The notes beneath the pieces were generated by a model, which was not told where the DNA came from, made no database searches, and saw nothing but the letters and a program-made list of their open reading frames with translations. A program made the translations under genes and the position numbers. A stretch of DNA of 37,518 nucleotides from positions 1-37,518 of the forward strand of contig JANWVE010000005.1 in assembly GCA_025057675.1 (NCBI GenBank), given 5' to 3'. This stretch comes from Bacteroidia bacterium (GTDB lineage Bacteria > Bacteroidota > Bacteroidia > JANWVE01). Positions 8,896 to 18,174 of the stretch are shown here, one piece after another (the first letter of the stretch is position 1; each line of letters begins with the position of its first letter).

Positions 8896-9714
8896 ATGGC
8901 AAAAGGGCAACCTATCAAAAAAACAGAAGAGCAAATAGAAAAAATCAAAAAAAGTTGTCAATTAGTAAGTGCGACGCTCGCCGAAGTAGGTAGATACATC
9001 CGCCCAGGAGTATCTACTCTCTATTTAGATAAAATTGCAGATACCTTTATTCGGGACAACGGCGGAACACCCATATTCAAAGGTTATACTTTTGATAAGG
9101 ACACGCCTCCTTTTCCAGGTAGTATATGCACTTCCATCAATGAAATTGTGGTACATGGAATTCCCTCCGCAAAAACTATTATCAAAGAAGGTGATATTAT
9201 ATCCATAGATTGTGGGGTAGTATTAGAAGGGTATGTAGGTGACTCTGCTTATACCTTCGCAGTGGGTGAAGTTAGTGCAGAAAAGGAAAAACTATTACGT
9301 GTAACAAAAGAAGCACTTAACCGTGCCATAGCGCAGGCGAAGGTAGGCAATAGACTTGGCGACTTAGGGCATGCTGTACAAAGCTATGTAGAAAGCTTCG
9401 GCTTTTCAGTAGTCAGAGACATGGTAGGGCATGGGGTAGGGCTTAAACTTCACGAGCCTCCTGATGTCCCTAACTATGGTATAAAAGGTAAAGGAAAACA
9501 GTTCCAGTCTAACTGGGTTTTAGCCATAGAACCTATGGTAAATGCAGGAAAACATCATATTCAAATAGCACCAGATAAATGGACTGTTTTTACCTCAGAC
9601 CGAAAGCCTTCTGCACAATTTGAACATACTGTCGCAATTTTTAATGACCATACAGAAATTTTAACTACCTTTGCAGAAATAGAGCAACTAACCAACGTAA
9701 CTATCTATGGCTAA
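8896..9714 (+). CDS. map: Methionine aminopeptidase, type I
   Basis: This enzyme removes the initiator methionine from nascent proteins using two metal ions. The ligands are visible: Asp in [19 protein letters not shown] (two Asp), His in [12 protein letters not shown], Glu in AIEPMVNAG and Glu in FEHTVAI. The substrate-site His in EIVVHGIP is also present. The 272-residue length is slightly longer than E. coli Map. Its end overlaps infA by 8 nt, indicating coupled translation. Confidence 0.96.
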   Translation: MAKGQPIKKTEEQIEKIKKSCQLVSATLAEVGRYIRPGVSTLYLDKIADTFIRDNGGTPIFKGYTFDKDTPPFPGSICTSINEIVVHGIPSAKTIIKEGDIISIDCGVVLEGYVGDSAYTFAVGEVSAEKEKLLRVTKEALNRAIAQAKVGNRLGDLGHAVQSYVESFGFSVVRDMVGHGVGLKLHEPPDVPNYGIKGKGKQFQSNWVLAIEPMVNAGKHHIQIAPDKWTVFTSDRKPSAQFEHTVAIFNDHTEILTTFAEIEQLTNVTIYG

Positions 9715-9925
9715 ACAAGACGCTATTGTACAAGACGGAACGGTTATAGAAGCCCTCCCTAATGCCATGTTTAGAGTAGAACTTCAAAATAACTTAGTTA
9801 TTCTGGCAACGATATCTGGAAAAATGCGTTTGCACTATATTAAAATTCTACCTGGCGACAAAGTAAGAGTAGAAATATCTCCCTACGACCTTACAAGAGG
9901 AAGAATAATTTTTAGGTACAAATAG
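9707..9925 (+). CDS. infA: Translation initiation factor IF-1
   Basis: IF-1 is an OB-fold protein that occupies the A site during initiation. The 72-residue sequence contains [34 protein letters not shown] and [12 protein letters not shown], which is full length. It is the last gene of the operon here. In most Bacteroidota rpmJ, rpsM, rpsK, rpsD, rpoA and rplQ follow, but none is present downstream. Confidence 0.96.
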   Translation: MAKQDAIVQDGTVIEALPNAMFRVELQNNLVILATISGKMRLHYIKILPGDKVRVEISPYDLTRGRIIFRYK

Positions 9926-9933
9926 TCCCTGCC

Positions 9934-9964
9934 AATTTATCACAAGTTGCGAGTCTGATAAATT
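9934..9964 (+). terminator. Hairpin after infA, possible terminator
   Basis: A perfect 9-bp inverted repeat, AATTTATCA and TGATAAATT, with a 13-nt loop begins 8 nt after the infA stop. The stem is AT-rich and no uninterrupted T run follows, so termination strength is uncertain. The repeat element starts 25 bp later. Confidence 0.5.
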
Positions 9965-9989
9965 ATTTCAAAAATCAGCTTTTATTCTT

Positions 9990-10568
9990 GGGCGTGTCCC
10001 TCGCTACGCTCGGGTCGGGCTACTGCGCACTACGCTTTCGCTTCGGTGCTACGCTGCGCTGCGCACTGCCTAACGGCATGCTCCGTATCCCTCACGCAAG
10101 CTGCATTTTGGTGTTTTAACTGCTTACCATACGCGCGTTTGCTTTATCCTGTTTAATGTTCATTATGAAGCACTTACAAAGTTAAAATTTTTACTTTGCT
10201 TCAATCGCATTTGCCTATCTTATTTTTCATTGATATTCAAGCATGTGCAAGGTTAAACCTTGAATACGCAGATTTTTACGAGCCTTTAACCTTGAATACT
10301 CAACTTTTACCTTATTTTCAATTAGTTTTCAGGTATTTACAACATTGATTAAATGTACTTTTACCTTGTTTGAGCTTGATTTTGAGGTATTTACAAAGTT
10401 AAACTTTCAATAAATAGAGTTAGGGTACTTGTGGCGTGTTATTGCGTGAGGCATGCGGAGGGTGCATCGGCAGTGCGTAGCGTAGCGAAGCACCGAAGCG
10501 ATAGCGCAGCCCGTAGCACGCCGACCTTGTGGGCATACGCGCAGCGTAACGCCCACAAGGACACGCCC
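9990..10568 (+). repeat. GC-armed dispersed repeat, copy 2 (full)
   Basis: The left arm is type A (GGCATGCTCCGTATCCCTC). The core has four spaced TTACAA/TACCTT-type units. The right arm is the type B sequence in inverse, carrying the hairpin CCTTGTGGGC/GCCCACAAGG. It lies where the distal part of the ribosomal cluster (rpmJ onward) would be expected. The interval 10569-10775 after it contains a direct repeat AAATACTAAAATAAATACTA and nothing else I recognise. Confidence 0.9.
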
Positions 10569-10775
10569 AAAAATTATTAAAAATCGGTAAATACTAAAAT
10601 AAATACTAAAGGCTAAGTAGACTGCTTAATATACGCGTCGTATGGCTGTATAAGACGTTTGAGAAGTGTAAGTTACAGCGACTTGCACAAAGCGTGGGAT
10701 TATAGCTCACTTAGTCAGAGATACTGTGATTTACATTCTCATTAAAGAAAAGATAATAAAAGTCTGCGCATTTAC

Positions 10776-11546
10776 TTATCTTTTTTTAAGTTTTTCCTGT
10801 AAAGACCAGACTAGCTCTTCTAATTTGTTCAGACGTTTGTGTAAGTCATCAGGCGAACTGATATGGGAAGTCATACGGCTTTGTACTTGCCATATCTCCC
10901 GAATGGTTTCTAAATGAACCTTGTAAGGAGGATAATACTTGTTATCTGATATCAATTCTAATAAATTTTGTGTTTTATGCATTTTGATTCGCTTAACAAC
11001 GATACCTTCATCAGACACGACTACATACATAGCATGGTCTTGTATCCACGTATAGTTTTCAACAAACTTACAAATGACCATGTCACCAGGTTCTAAAGTA
11101 GGATGCATGCTATCGCCTTCTACCTCAAAAGCTCTGTATGTGCCACCTTTAAGGTAAGGTATGCTCATTTTGGGTAGACTGCTAATATACTCAGGATCGC
11201 TATATCCAGCAAGATATCCTGCTTGTGCTTTTGCACCTACGACTTCTATATTTTCGCGGTCTTTTTCATTTACTGTTATAGCTAAAATGCGTAAACGGTC
11301 TTTCTTAGGAGTAGGATTGTCTAAATCAATGATGCTACCTACTAGCTCGTCAACTGTTTTGTTGAAAAAGCTGGCTATCTTTATAAGATTTTCAATTTTA
11401 GGCTCTGCTCTACCCTCTTCGTACGCACCAATCACTGCGCGTTTAAGATTTAACTTCTCTGCCAGGGCACCTTGCGTCAGTCCCGCCCTCTTACGAAGTT
11501 GTCTTAAATTATAGTGAAAAGGTTTGTCTTTCGCTTCTTTGCTCAT
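10776..11546 (-). CDS. HTH/S24 LexA-type transcriptional regulator
   Basis: The 256-residue protein has three parts. An XRE-type helix-turn-helix (about 12-66, LRKRAGLTQGALAEKLNLKR) is followed by an S24 self-cleavage domain with Ala109-Gly110 in AKAQAGYLAGY as a plausible cleavage site, Ser146 in EGDSMHPTLEPGD and Lys185 in GIVVKRIK as the catalytic dyad. A short C-terminal coiled coil (LHKRLNKLEELVWSLQEKLK) ends it. The family comprises phage-repressor- and LexA-like factors that relieve repression after damage. Cleavage and targets here are inferred. It is divergent from the DUF423 gene; autoregulation is likely but no operator is obvious. Confidence 0.9.
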   Translation of the reverse strand: MSKEAKDKPFHYNLRQLRKRAGLTQGALAEKLNLKRAVIGAYEEGRAEPKIENLIKIASFFNKTVDELVGSIIDLDNPTPKKDRLRILAITVNEKDRENIEVVGAKAQAGYLAGYSDPEYISSLPKMSIPYLKGGTYRAFEVEGDSMHPTLEPGDMVICKFVENYTWIQDHAMYVVVSDEGIVVKRIKMHKTQNLLELISDNKYYPPYKVHLETIREIWQVQSRMTSHISSPDDLHKRLNKLEELVWSLQEKLKKR

Positions 11547-11576
11547 ATTTTGTTACAGATTATGTTGAAAGTTGTG

Positions 11577-11607
11577 CAAATATAAACTCTATTCTAAAAA
11601 AAAACAA
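11577..11607 (-). promoter_or_regulatory. Promoter of the S24 regulator
   Basis: On the minus strand, TTG (plus-strand 11605-11607) is followed after 20 nt by TATATTTG (plus-strand 11577-11584). It lies about 30 nt upstream of the start codon at 11546. Confidence 0.75.
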
Positions 11608-11725
11608 GACATAGGCTAACATTTTTTTGTTGCTCGTTAATAATTTAATCTAAAAAGCGGTTTTTCATTTTCAAAAACTATGTTTTATTGTTGAGAGTTT
11701 CTAATATTTTGTTTTATTTTGTAGC

Positions 11726-12118
11726 ATGAACAAGATCTGGTTAATCATAGGTGCTATCTCGGGCTTTTTATCGGTGGCAATGGGTGCCTTTGGGGCGCAT
11801 GGACTAAAAAATCTACTCGTAAAAAACGCCTTGATAGCACAATTAGATAAAAATTATTATATTGATATTTTTAATACAGGGGTTAAGTATCAGATGTTTC
11901 ATACAATCGCCATAGTTGTCGTAGCTTATCTGACAGAGCAATACGCAGGTAAAGGCTATCACTGGGCAGGAATTTGTTTTTTAGCAGGAATTTTGATTTT
12001 CTCAGGTTCTCTGTATGTACTATGTATAACAGGTGTGCGTAGCATAGGGGCTATTACTCCCATTGGAGGGATCTGTTTTCTGTTAGGGTGGATAGTTATA
12101 GCATACAAAACATTTTGA
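11726..12118 (+). CDS. DUF423 family membrane protein
   Basis: The 130-residue hydrophobic protein has four predicted membrane helices. The N-terminal motif GFLSVAMGAFGAHGLK and the C-terminal SIGAITPIGGICFLLGW identify the DUF423 (YgdD-like) family, which has no established biochemical role. The sequence YQMFHTIAIVV is also typical. A weak promoter-like TTG/TATTTTG pair lies directly upstream. No operon partner is evident. Confidence 0.88.
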   Translation: MNKIWLIIGAISGFLSVAMGAFGAHGLKNLLVKNALIAQLDKNYYIDIFNTGVKYQMFHTIAIVVVAYLTEQYAGKGYHWAGICFLAGILIFSGSLYVLCITGVRSIGAITPIGGICFLLGWIVIAYKTF

Positions 12119-12237
12119 CTAATTATACACTAAATCATTCATATTCATGGGGTAAAAAATCAATTTCACTTTATTTTTTTGTTTTTCTAAACAAAATACT
12201 ACGAATGGCGTTATAATTGTATATTAGATAGAGGTTT

Positions 12238-12894
12238 ATGCAGAATGTGCTTAGTATAACAACACAACGCTTGCCTTGTTTAGATCTATCTGACACAGGT
12301 AACCAAGCCCTACTTTGGATGCAAGAGTTCAGGGTTAACCACCTGCCTGTATTGGAGCAGGGTAAATGGATTGGAACGATAAGCGAAGACTTTTTACTAG
12401 AAGAGGATACAGAAAAAAAACTCTCTCAATATACGCTCAGACTCAACAATGCCTTTGTTTATGAGCACCAACACATCCTTGAAGCTGTGCGTTTGTTAGA
12501 ACAGTATGCGCTTACTTGTCTACCTGTTCTATCTAAGAAAGGAGATTATCTCGGATGCATTACAAGAGATGATGTCATAAGCTACATTTATCAAGCTTTA
12601 TCTCTGTCTGAATCTGGCGGCCTGATTGTATTAAAAATTCCCTTCGCGCAGTACGAAGTGGGGCAGATAGCCCGTATAGTAGAAAGTAACAATGCCCGAA
12701 TACTCGCTCTTTTATCCGTAGCAAAAAACGGATATTATGAAGTAACCCTGCATATAAATCGAGAGGATCTGAATCATATTATTGCCACCTTTGAACGTTT
12801 TAACTACGAAATAGCAAATACATATCAAAGGGAAATAGAATGGCAAGAATTAGAACAAAATTATGAGCAATTTATCAAGTTCCTAAATTTGTAA
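12238..12894 (+). CDS. CBS-pair protein with ACT-like C-terminus
   Basis: The 218-residue cytosolic protein has two CBS motifs: about residues 1-60 (FRVNHLPVLEQGKWIGTISE) and 70-125 (LTCLPVLSKKGDYLGCITRD). CBS pairs bind adenosyl nucleotides. Residues about 130-200 (GLIVLKIPFAQYEVGQIARI) resemble an ACT-type ligand-binding fold. Proteins of this layout are common in Bacteroidota, with no fixed function. It is a probable nucleotide or amino acid sensor, an inference from domains only. Confidence 0.8.
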   Translation: MQNVLSITTQRLPCLDLSDTGNQALLWMQEFRVNHLPVLEQGKWIGTISEDFLLEEDTEKKLSQYTLRLNNAFVYEHQHILEAVRLLEQYALTCLPVLSKKGDYLGCITRDDVISYIYQALSLSESGGLIVLKIPFAQYEVGQIARIVESNNARILALLSVAKNGYYEVTLHINREDLNHIIATFERFNYEIANTYQREIEWQELEQNYEQFIKFLNL

Positions 12895-12943
12895 CTGATG
12901 CAACAAAACAAAAATAAACTGCTACTCACCCTTACTAAATAAG

Positions 12944-12951
12944 TATTTTTG
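12944..12951 (+). promoter_or_regulatory. -7 box abutting the propeller gene start
   Basis: TATTTTTG ends 4 nt before ATG 12956, so transcription would begin at or next to the start codon. No good TTG box is seen at the ideal distance. Confidence 0.5.
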
Positions 12952-12955
12952 CTGC

Positions 12956-14572
12956 ATGTCAGTAAAAGATATTGTATCACTACTATGTGCTTATATTATC
13001 CTAAGTACGTTCGCACAATGCCAACAAAGAGACTCTACTCGAAAAAACTCACCCGATAGTGCCAAAACTAAAAAAATCGACATCCCAAAACCTATCCAAG
13101 TACAGTTTAATCCGCAAAAAATTGCAGGACTTCAATACCAGTGGATTTCTAACGGAAATCCTATTTCTGATACCTTCAATACAGATGAATTTATGCGAGA
13201 ACCCTACTACATAACAGATAGTATTGAAGGCGTTTTATGTTTTAGAGGTAACAATTTTAGAAATAGTTCCTCATTTGGACGGCTTAAACAAAGTCCTGTT
13301 CAGTTACATGTCAAGTGGGAATTTGCAACTAGCAGCATCGGACGATGGGGGGGAGGTGCAGGATGGACAGGACAACCCGCTATTGTAAAATGGAATGATA
13401 AAGTCAAATCCATCATGAACCTCAAATCTCAGTTTAAGCAGGATAAAAATTTTGTAGAGGTTATTTATGCATCTTTGGACGGTAAAATTTATTTTTTAGA
13501 TTTAGCCACAGGCAAACCCTCCCGCCCACCGATTGATATCAAAAATCCAATCAAAGGATCTGTTTCAGTAGACCCACGAGGATACCCTCTATTGTATTGT
13601 GGTCAGGGGATACCCCAAAATGGAGAAATCGGCTTTCGTATTTTTAGCTTAATTGATGGCAAAGAATTGTATTTTATCAAAGGTATAGATGAGTTTGCCT
13701 ATCGAAAATGGGGTGCTTTTGACAGCTCCCCACTAATCAACCGTTTTACGGACGCTATGTATCTCAATGGAGAAAATGGTTTGTTTTATTACATTAAACT
13801 CAATACACAATTTAATCTTACCCAAGCCACAATTACCGTTCAGCCCAAAGTATATAAATATCGCTACCAAGCACCTAAAAAAGGACAAGTAGGCACAGAA
13901 AATTCAATAGCTTGTTACAAAAATTTAGTCTATTTTGCCGATAACAATGGTTTTTTACAATGCATAGATTTATGCACCCTTAAACCAGTTTGGACTGTTG
14001 ACGCCACTGATGACACTGATGCCAGTATTCTCCTTCAAGTAGAAAAAGATATACCCTACTTATACACAGGCTGCGAAGTAGATAAGCAAGGTACATTGGG
14101 AAGTACCTTTTTACGTAAAATACACGGTCTGACGGGAGAAGTTATATGGGAAGTTCCTTACAAGTGTAGTACTATACAAGGTTCTCACCCTGTGAATGGA
14201 GGTTTATTAGCCAGTCCCATTCTATCCAAAAATGACAAGGACAGTTTAATTATTTTTTCACCTGCAAGGTACAAAAATCTTAATGGTGGCTTAATGGTAG
14301 CGTTGCACACGCGCACGGGCAAAGAAATATGGCGTATAGAAATGCCTAATTACACTTGGTCTTCACCTGTGGATGTGTATGATAATCAAGGAAATCTCTA
14401 CCTTATTCAATGTGACTCACAAGGATATGTATTTTTAATTGACGGAAAGCAGGGTAAAATTCTTTCTAAACTAAACTTGGGACATAATATAGAAGCTAGT
14501 CCTGCGGTTTTTATGAATACAATGGTAGTAGGTACGCGAGGTGCAAAGTTTTATGGTATTACTATACGATAA
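12956..14572 (+). CDS. PQQ-like beta-propeller protein, exported
   Basis: The 538-residue product starts with a hydrophobic signal segment ending at a Cys (ILSTFAQCQQ), so it is exported and possibly lipidated, although the -1 Gln makes a poor lipobox. The rest shows repeated blades of PQQ-like type: VIYASLDGKIYFLDLATGKP, GFLQCIDLCTLKPVWTVDA, GGLMVALHTRTGKEIWRIE and GYVFLIDGKQGKILSKLNLG. Such propellers bind cofactors or act as scaffolds. No dehydrogenase motifs are seen, so enzyme activity is not claimed. Confidence 0.8.
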   Translation: MSVKDIVSLLCAYIILSTFAQCQQRDSTRKNSPDSAKTKKIDIPKPIQVQFNPQKIAGLQYQWISNGNPISDTFNTDEFMREPYYITDSIEGVLCFRGNNFRNSSSFGRLKQSPVQLHVKWEFATSSIGRWGGGAGWTGQPAIVKWNDKVKSIMNLKSQFKQDKNFVEVIYASLDGKIYFLDLATGKPSRPPIDIKNPIKGSVSVDPRGYPLLYCGQGIPQNGEIGFRIFSLIDGKELYFIKGIDEFAYRKWGAFDSSPLINRFTDAMYLNGENGLFYYIKLNTQFNLTQATITVQPKVYKYRYQAPKKGQVGTENSIACYKNLVYFADNNGFLQCIDLCTLKPVWTVDATDDTDASILLQVEKDIPYLYTGCEVDKQGTLGSTFLRKIHGLTGEVIWEVPYKCSTIQGSHPVNGGLLASPILSKNDKDSLIIFSPARYKNLNGGLMVALHTRTGKEIWRIEMPNYTWSSPVDVYDNQGNLYLIQCDSQGYVFLIDGKQGKILSKLNLGHNIEASPAVFMNTMVVGTRGAKFYGITIR

Positions 14573-14610
14573 GTTCTTACGTTAAATTTAATAATTGATT
14601 TTATTTTTTT

Positions 14611-15182
14611 GGGCGTGTCCCTTCGCTGCGCTGCGGGTCGGGCTACTGCGCACTACGCTCACGCTCGGTGCTACGCTGCGCTTCGCACTGCCTAACGGCA
14701 TGCTCCGTATCCCTCACGCAAACGGTATTTTCATGTTTTACCTCATTTTTAAACATACATTAGCTTTACCTTGTTTAATACGGGTTATCAACTACTTACA
14801 AGGTTAAAATTTTTTACCTTATTTTAAGTGGGATTATTTTACCTTGTTTTAGACTCATTTTCAAGCATACAAGTTTAAACCTTGAATGCATGGACTTTTT
14901 GTAACCCTTTAACCCTGATTCCCAAAATTTTACCTTATTTTGTATTGATTTTCAATAATTTACAATATTAAAATAATTTTTACTTTGTTTAAAGTTGATT
15001 ATCAATCACTTACAAGGTTACATTTTGAATAAGCGGGATTAGTCTACTTGCTGCGTGCGTGAGGCATGCGGAGGGTGCGTGAGCAGTGCGTAGCGTTAGC
15101 GAAGCACCGAAGCGATAGCACAGCCCGTAGCACGCCGACCTTGCCCACACGAGCGCAGCGAGACGTGGGCAAGGACACGCCC
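14611..15182 (+). repeat. GC-armed dispersed repeat, copy 3 (full)
   Basis: It begins 38 nt after the propeller gene stop. The left arm is type A. The right arm is type B inverted, with the hairpin CCTTGCCCAC/GTGGGCAAGG, the reverse pairing of the GTGGGC/GCCCAC stem in other copies. A loop-side variant GCGTTAGC is present. An insertion sequence remnant starts 22 bp after its end. Open frames 14595-14807 and 15044-15322 are artefacts. Confidence 0.9.
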
Positions 15183-15235
15183 AAAAAACACCTAATAACT
15201 AATTCAATATGAGTGACATTTTTCAGATACAAAAA

Positions 15236-15253
15236 ACTGTACTTTTGTACAGT
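15236..15253 (+). promoter_or_regulatory. IS promoter overlapped by a perfect dyad
   Basis: ACTGTAC-TTTT-GTACAGT is a perfect 7-bp dyad that contains the -7 box TACTTTTG. It lies 10 nt before the transposase ATG at 15264. The same dyad is intact in the second IS copy at 33552-33569. It could be an operator for the transposase or a leader hairpin. Confidence 0.6.
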
Positions 15254-15263
15254 ATGAAACAGT

Positions 15264-16253
15264 ATGAAAAAAAATATAACTCTCTTTTCTCTGTTGAAAG
15301 AGACATCAAGCAAGGCAAACATACAGATTTTTTTAACACGGATAGAAAGTTTTTTAAGAAATAAAGGAAAAATTACGGTCAGAAGTTTGTCCAGATACTG
15401 TGGTGAGTATAGTTTGCGTCAGTTATTTCGTTTCTTTGGGATAGTTGGAATAGGCATTGTTGTGTAGGACTATATCAACAAGGGAAAAAGTATCTTATCG
15501 CTATAGACGAAACGGTAATAGAAAAAAGTGGAAAACATACGCATGGAAAACACCGATTTTATAGTTCTGTATGTCAGCAGGATCAGGGATAGCGTTTATG
15601 GCATTAAGTCTGATAGATGTAGAGAAACGGAAGTCATACAGCATAAGTCAGGAGCAGATTATTGTCAGCCAAGTGGATAAAGTTAAATTGAGAAAAAAGA
15701 AAAGAAACGGGGTCGTCCGAAGGGGCGTCAAAATGAGGTTAAAACTGAACCCGATACGCCTGCTTATCATGCTTTCAAGATGCTGTTAGAAAAAGTATTT
15801 GCCGTTTTGATAAAGATTATTCCACAACTTCAAGTACAGTATGCGGTCTTGGACAGTGCTTATGCAGTGGCACGATATATACGTACTTTACAACAATATG
15901 GCTTGGCTGTGATTGCTAAATTATCTTCCGATGCGGTCTTATATTTGCCCGCAAACCGAGTTCTGTCAAAAAACGGGGACGTCCTGCCCAGTATGGACAA
16001 AAAATCAAACTCGCTGATATAGATGATCCACATCTCGTTCAAACTATCCAAAAAAACACCCATACAGAATATATCTATCAAATTACAGGGTATCAGAAAT
16101 CTTCACTGAAAAACTATTATTATAAGAACTTTGTATCATGCTCATTTTCACTACGAATATTTATTAAAATATATCTCCGAAAAACCCGAAAAACAATTTT
16201 TATTCCCCGATATTCATACCATTATACCACCTGATATGATTCACATTACTTAA
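15264..16253 (+). pseudogene. DDE transposase, frameshifted (IS4-like)
   Basis: The N-terminal part (15264-15467) reads KGKITVRSLSRYCGEYSLRQ and then stops. A second piece carries IAIDETVIEKSGKHTHGKHR, probably the first catalytic Asp region. A third contains SGIAFMALSLIDVEKRKSY and an RGRPKG AT-hook-like stretch, and a fourth has AVLDSAYAVARYIRTLQQYG with the second Asp. The last piece ends IIPPDMIHIT at TAA 16251-16253. At least three frame breaks are present. The layout resembles IS4/IS701-type transposases; the exact family is unproven. Confidence 0.75.
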
Positions 16254-16284
16254 AATGTCAACCATATTGCATATTGCAAAATAT

Positions 16285-16953
16285 CTACTGCTTTTTATTT
16301 ACTTCGTTCTTAACACTTTTTTGTGCATCTGTATAATACTTGCAAAATTCAGTAATTGGACACTGCTGACATTTGGGTTTACGTGCTGTGCAAATATATC
16401 TCCCGTGTAAAATAAGCCAATGATGTGCTTTGGGAATATCTCTCTTGGGAATGTGTTGAGTAAGCTGCTTCTCTGCTTGAAGTACATTTTTAGCCGCAAC
16501 TAAACCAATTCTATTAGAAACCCTGAAAACATGCGTATCTACTGCCATTGCAGGCTGCTGGTATAAAACTGAAAGAATTACATTTGCCGTTTTGCGCCCC
16601 ACACCCGGCAAACTAATCAACTCTTCATACGTCTTTGGTATAGTACCTCCGTATTTGTCCATCAAAACTTTACTCATCTTTACCAAATGTTTCGCTTTGT
16701 TATTAGGATAGGAAATACTTTTTATGTATTCAAAAACTGTTTCAGGACTTTGCTGGGATAATGTTTTTACATCAGGGAAGGCTTCAAAAAAGGCGGGGGT
16801 TACCTGATTAACTCTCTTATCCGTACATTGGGCAGATAGTATTACGGCTACTATCAACTGATATGGATTTTGGTAATGCAGCTCAGTTTGTGCATCAGGA
16901 TACCATTCCGATAGAATGGATAAAACGCTTTTATATCGTTTTTTGATGTTCAT
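16285..16953 (-). CDS. nth: Endonuclease III
   Basis: This base-excision-repair glycosylase/AP lyase removes oxidised pyrimidines. From the chosen start ATG at 16953 the protein has 222 residues, close to the 211 of E. coli. An upstream in-frame ATG at 17013 would add 20 residues and overlap the divergent TPR gene. The HhH motif LPGVGRKTANVIL carries catalytic Lys121, and Asp139 lies in VDTHVFRV. The 4Fe-4S cluster ligands are Cys188, Cys195, Cys198 and Cys204. All key residues are present. Confidence 0.95.
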   Translation of the reverse strand: MNIKKRYKSVLSILSEWYPDAQTELHYQNPYQLIVAVILSAQCTDKRVNQVTPAFFEAFPDVKTLSQQSPETVFEYIKSISYPNNKAKHLVKMSKVLMDKYGGTIPKTYEELISLPGVGRKTANVILSVLYQQPAMAVDTHVFRVSNRIGLVAAKNVLQAEKQLTQHIPKRDIPKAHHWLILHGRYICTARKPKCQQCPITEFCKYYTDAQKSVKNEVNKKQ

Positions 16954-16960
16954 TTTTTCG

Positions 16961-16968
16961 TAACTTTG
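16961..16968 (+). promoter_or_regulatory. -7 box upstream of the TPR gene
   Basis: TAACTTTG ends 4 nt before the first possible ATG (16973). Transcription would begin about there, which favours the second ATG (17006) as the translated start with a short leader. Confidence 0.55.
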
Positions 16969-17005
16969 TTGTATGAACTTTTTGTATGTATTGAGAAAGA
17001 TCTTG

Positions 17006-18055
17006 ATGAGCATAAAGTTGTTATTACTCTGTGTGCTAAGTGTAAAGGTAGGGTACTCTCAAGATAAAGCAAAAGTCCTATTTGAAGAGAGTATAAAAAT
17101 GATAGATACAGCTACAGTCAAACTTCCTCGGACAAAGTTAAGTGAAATTTACAAACAGATAAAAACTAAATACCCCGAAAGTGAGTACGCTATTTTTTGT
17201 AAAGCTTGGCTAAAAGAGTCTAAAAAAATCCGTGATCAAATCAATGACTATACGGCATTTATTAACAAGAAACCTGAGATAGGATTAAGTTTAGCTTACA
17301 CTTACAGAGCAGACCTGTACATTGAAGTAAAAGAATATCAAAAAGCATTATCTGATTTAGACAAAGCTGTTCAGCTTAAGCCTAATTTTTATTTTGCTTA
17401 TTGGCGCAGAGGTATTGCATATACCCGATTAGAAGCATACGATAAAGCAGTGGAAGATTTAACCCAAGCCATCAAATTAAACCCTAAATTTACAGGGGCA
17501 TACTGTGATAGAGGAGATGCTTATTTACGCTTGGGACAGCCTAAACTAGCCTTCAAGGACTATGAGAAAGCTATTCAGCTTTCGCCGAACATGACTTTCC
17601 CATACAACTACCGTGCTATGGCGTATGTGGAGTTAGAAAACTATAAAGCAGCACTTTTGGACCTTAATAAAGTTTTGAGCATCAATAAAAATAATCATAA
17701 TGCGTACTATTATAGAGGAATCTGTTATTACGATATGGGTGAGTATGATAAAGCCGCTGATGATTTTACGATGGCTATACAACTGTATCCTGACAAAGCT
17801 GTGTATTATCTTAACAGAGCAGAGAACTTTATTATTCTCAAAAAGTATCAAAATGCTATTATTGATGCCGAAACTGCGTATGCTTTTGATAATGATGACT
17901 CCTCACCGCTTGTAATAAAAGCTATTGCAGAGAAACAAAACAATAATTTTGAGGACGCTCTAAATACTATCAAAAGAGCTATCGAAATCAACAGTACAGT
18001 TGATAGTAAAATCAGAAGGAAAATTCAGGAAGCTAATGAAATGGGGTTAAAATGA
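17006..18055 (+). CDS. Exported TPR-repeat protein
   Basis: From ATG 17006 the protein has 349 residues and a clean signal peptide (MSIKLLLLCVLSVKVGYSQ), with likely cleavage before DKAK. An ATG at 16973 would put a charged 11-residue tail in front of it. About seven tetratricopeptide repeats follow, such as YQKALSDLDKAVQLKPNFYF, YDKAVEDLTQAIKLNPKF and YDKAADDFTMAIQLYPDKAV. TPR domains mediate protein-protein contacts in the periplasm or outer envelope; no partner is evident. It is divergent from nth. Confidence 0.85.
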   Translation: MSIKLLLLCVLSVKVGYSQDKAKVLFEESIKMIDTATVKLPRTKLSEIYKQIKTKYPESEYAIFCKAWLKESKKIRDQINDYTAFINKKPEIGLSLAYTYRADLYIEVKEYQKALSDLDKAVQLKPNFYFAYWRRGIAYTRLEAYDKAVEDLTQAIKLNPKFTGAYCDRGDAYLRLGQPKLAFKDYEKAIQLSPNMTFPYNYRAMAYVELENYKAALLDLNKVLSINKNNHNAYYYRGICYYDMGEYDKAADDFTMAIQLYPDKAVYYLNRAENFIILKKYQNAIIDAETAYAFDNDDSSPLVIKAIAEKQNNNFEDALNTIKRAIEINSTVDSKIRRKIQEANEMGLK

Positions 18056-18069
18056 GCTATATTAATTCT

Positions 18070-18165
18070 CAATATGGTTCATATTTTAGTGATATCTGGG
18101 GGTATAATGGTGTGAATATCGGGGAATAGAAAACATTTTTCGGGTTGTTGTGAGATATAGATATA
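18070..18165 (-). mobile_element. Solo terminal fragment of the IS
   Basis: Read on the minus strand, this segment matches the last ~95 bp of the second IS copy (34261-34350), including CCCGATATTCACACCATTAT and the CATATTG terminus. Only the end is left, in opposite orientation to the two longer copies. It starts 15 bp after the TPR gene stop. Confidence 0.75.
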
Positions 18166-18174
18166 TTAGACTTT

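Larger units (their letters stand above)
15205..16269 (+). mobile_element. Degenerate insertion sequence, copy 1
   Basis: Imperfect terminal inverted repeats bound a 1065-bp unit: CAATATGAGTGACATTTTTC on the left and, inverted on the right, CAATATGGTTGACATTTTAAG-like sequence (16250-16269). A single transposase reading frame, broken in several places, fills it. The second copy (33507-34350) shares both ends. No target-site duplication is visible. The right end abuts nth (3' end at 16285). Confidence 0.8.

Noticed and set aside
9926-9990. rpmJ (L36) expected after infA
   Set aside because: No frame in this interval gives the short Cys/His-containing L36 sequence; there is only a hairpin.
9990-10568. 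CRISPR-like array, from the recurring TTTACCTTGT and TTACAAGGTTAAA motifs
   Set aside because: Motif spacing and sequence vary, spacers are not unique (they are shared between elements), and no cas genes are nearby.
10776-12118. S24 regulator with neighbours as a prophage control region
   Set aside because: The adjacent DUF423 and CBS genes are ordinary chromosomal genes, and no phage structural or replication genes are present.
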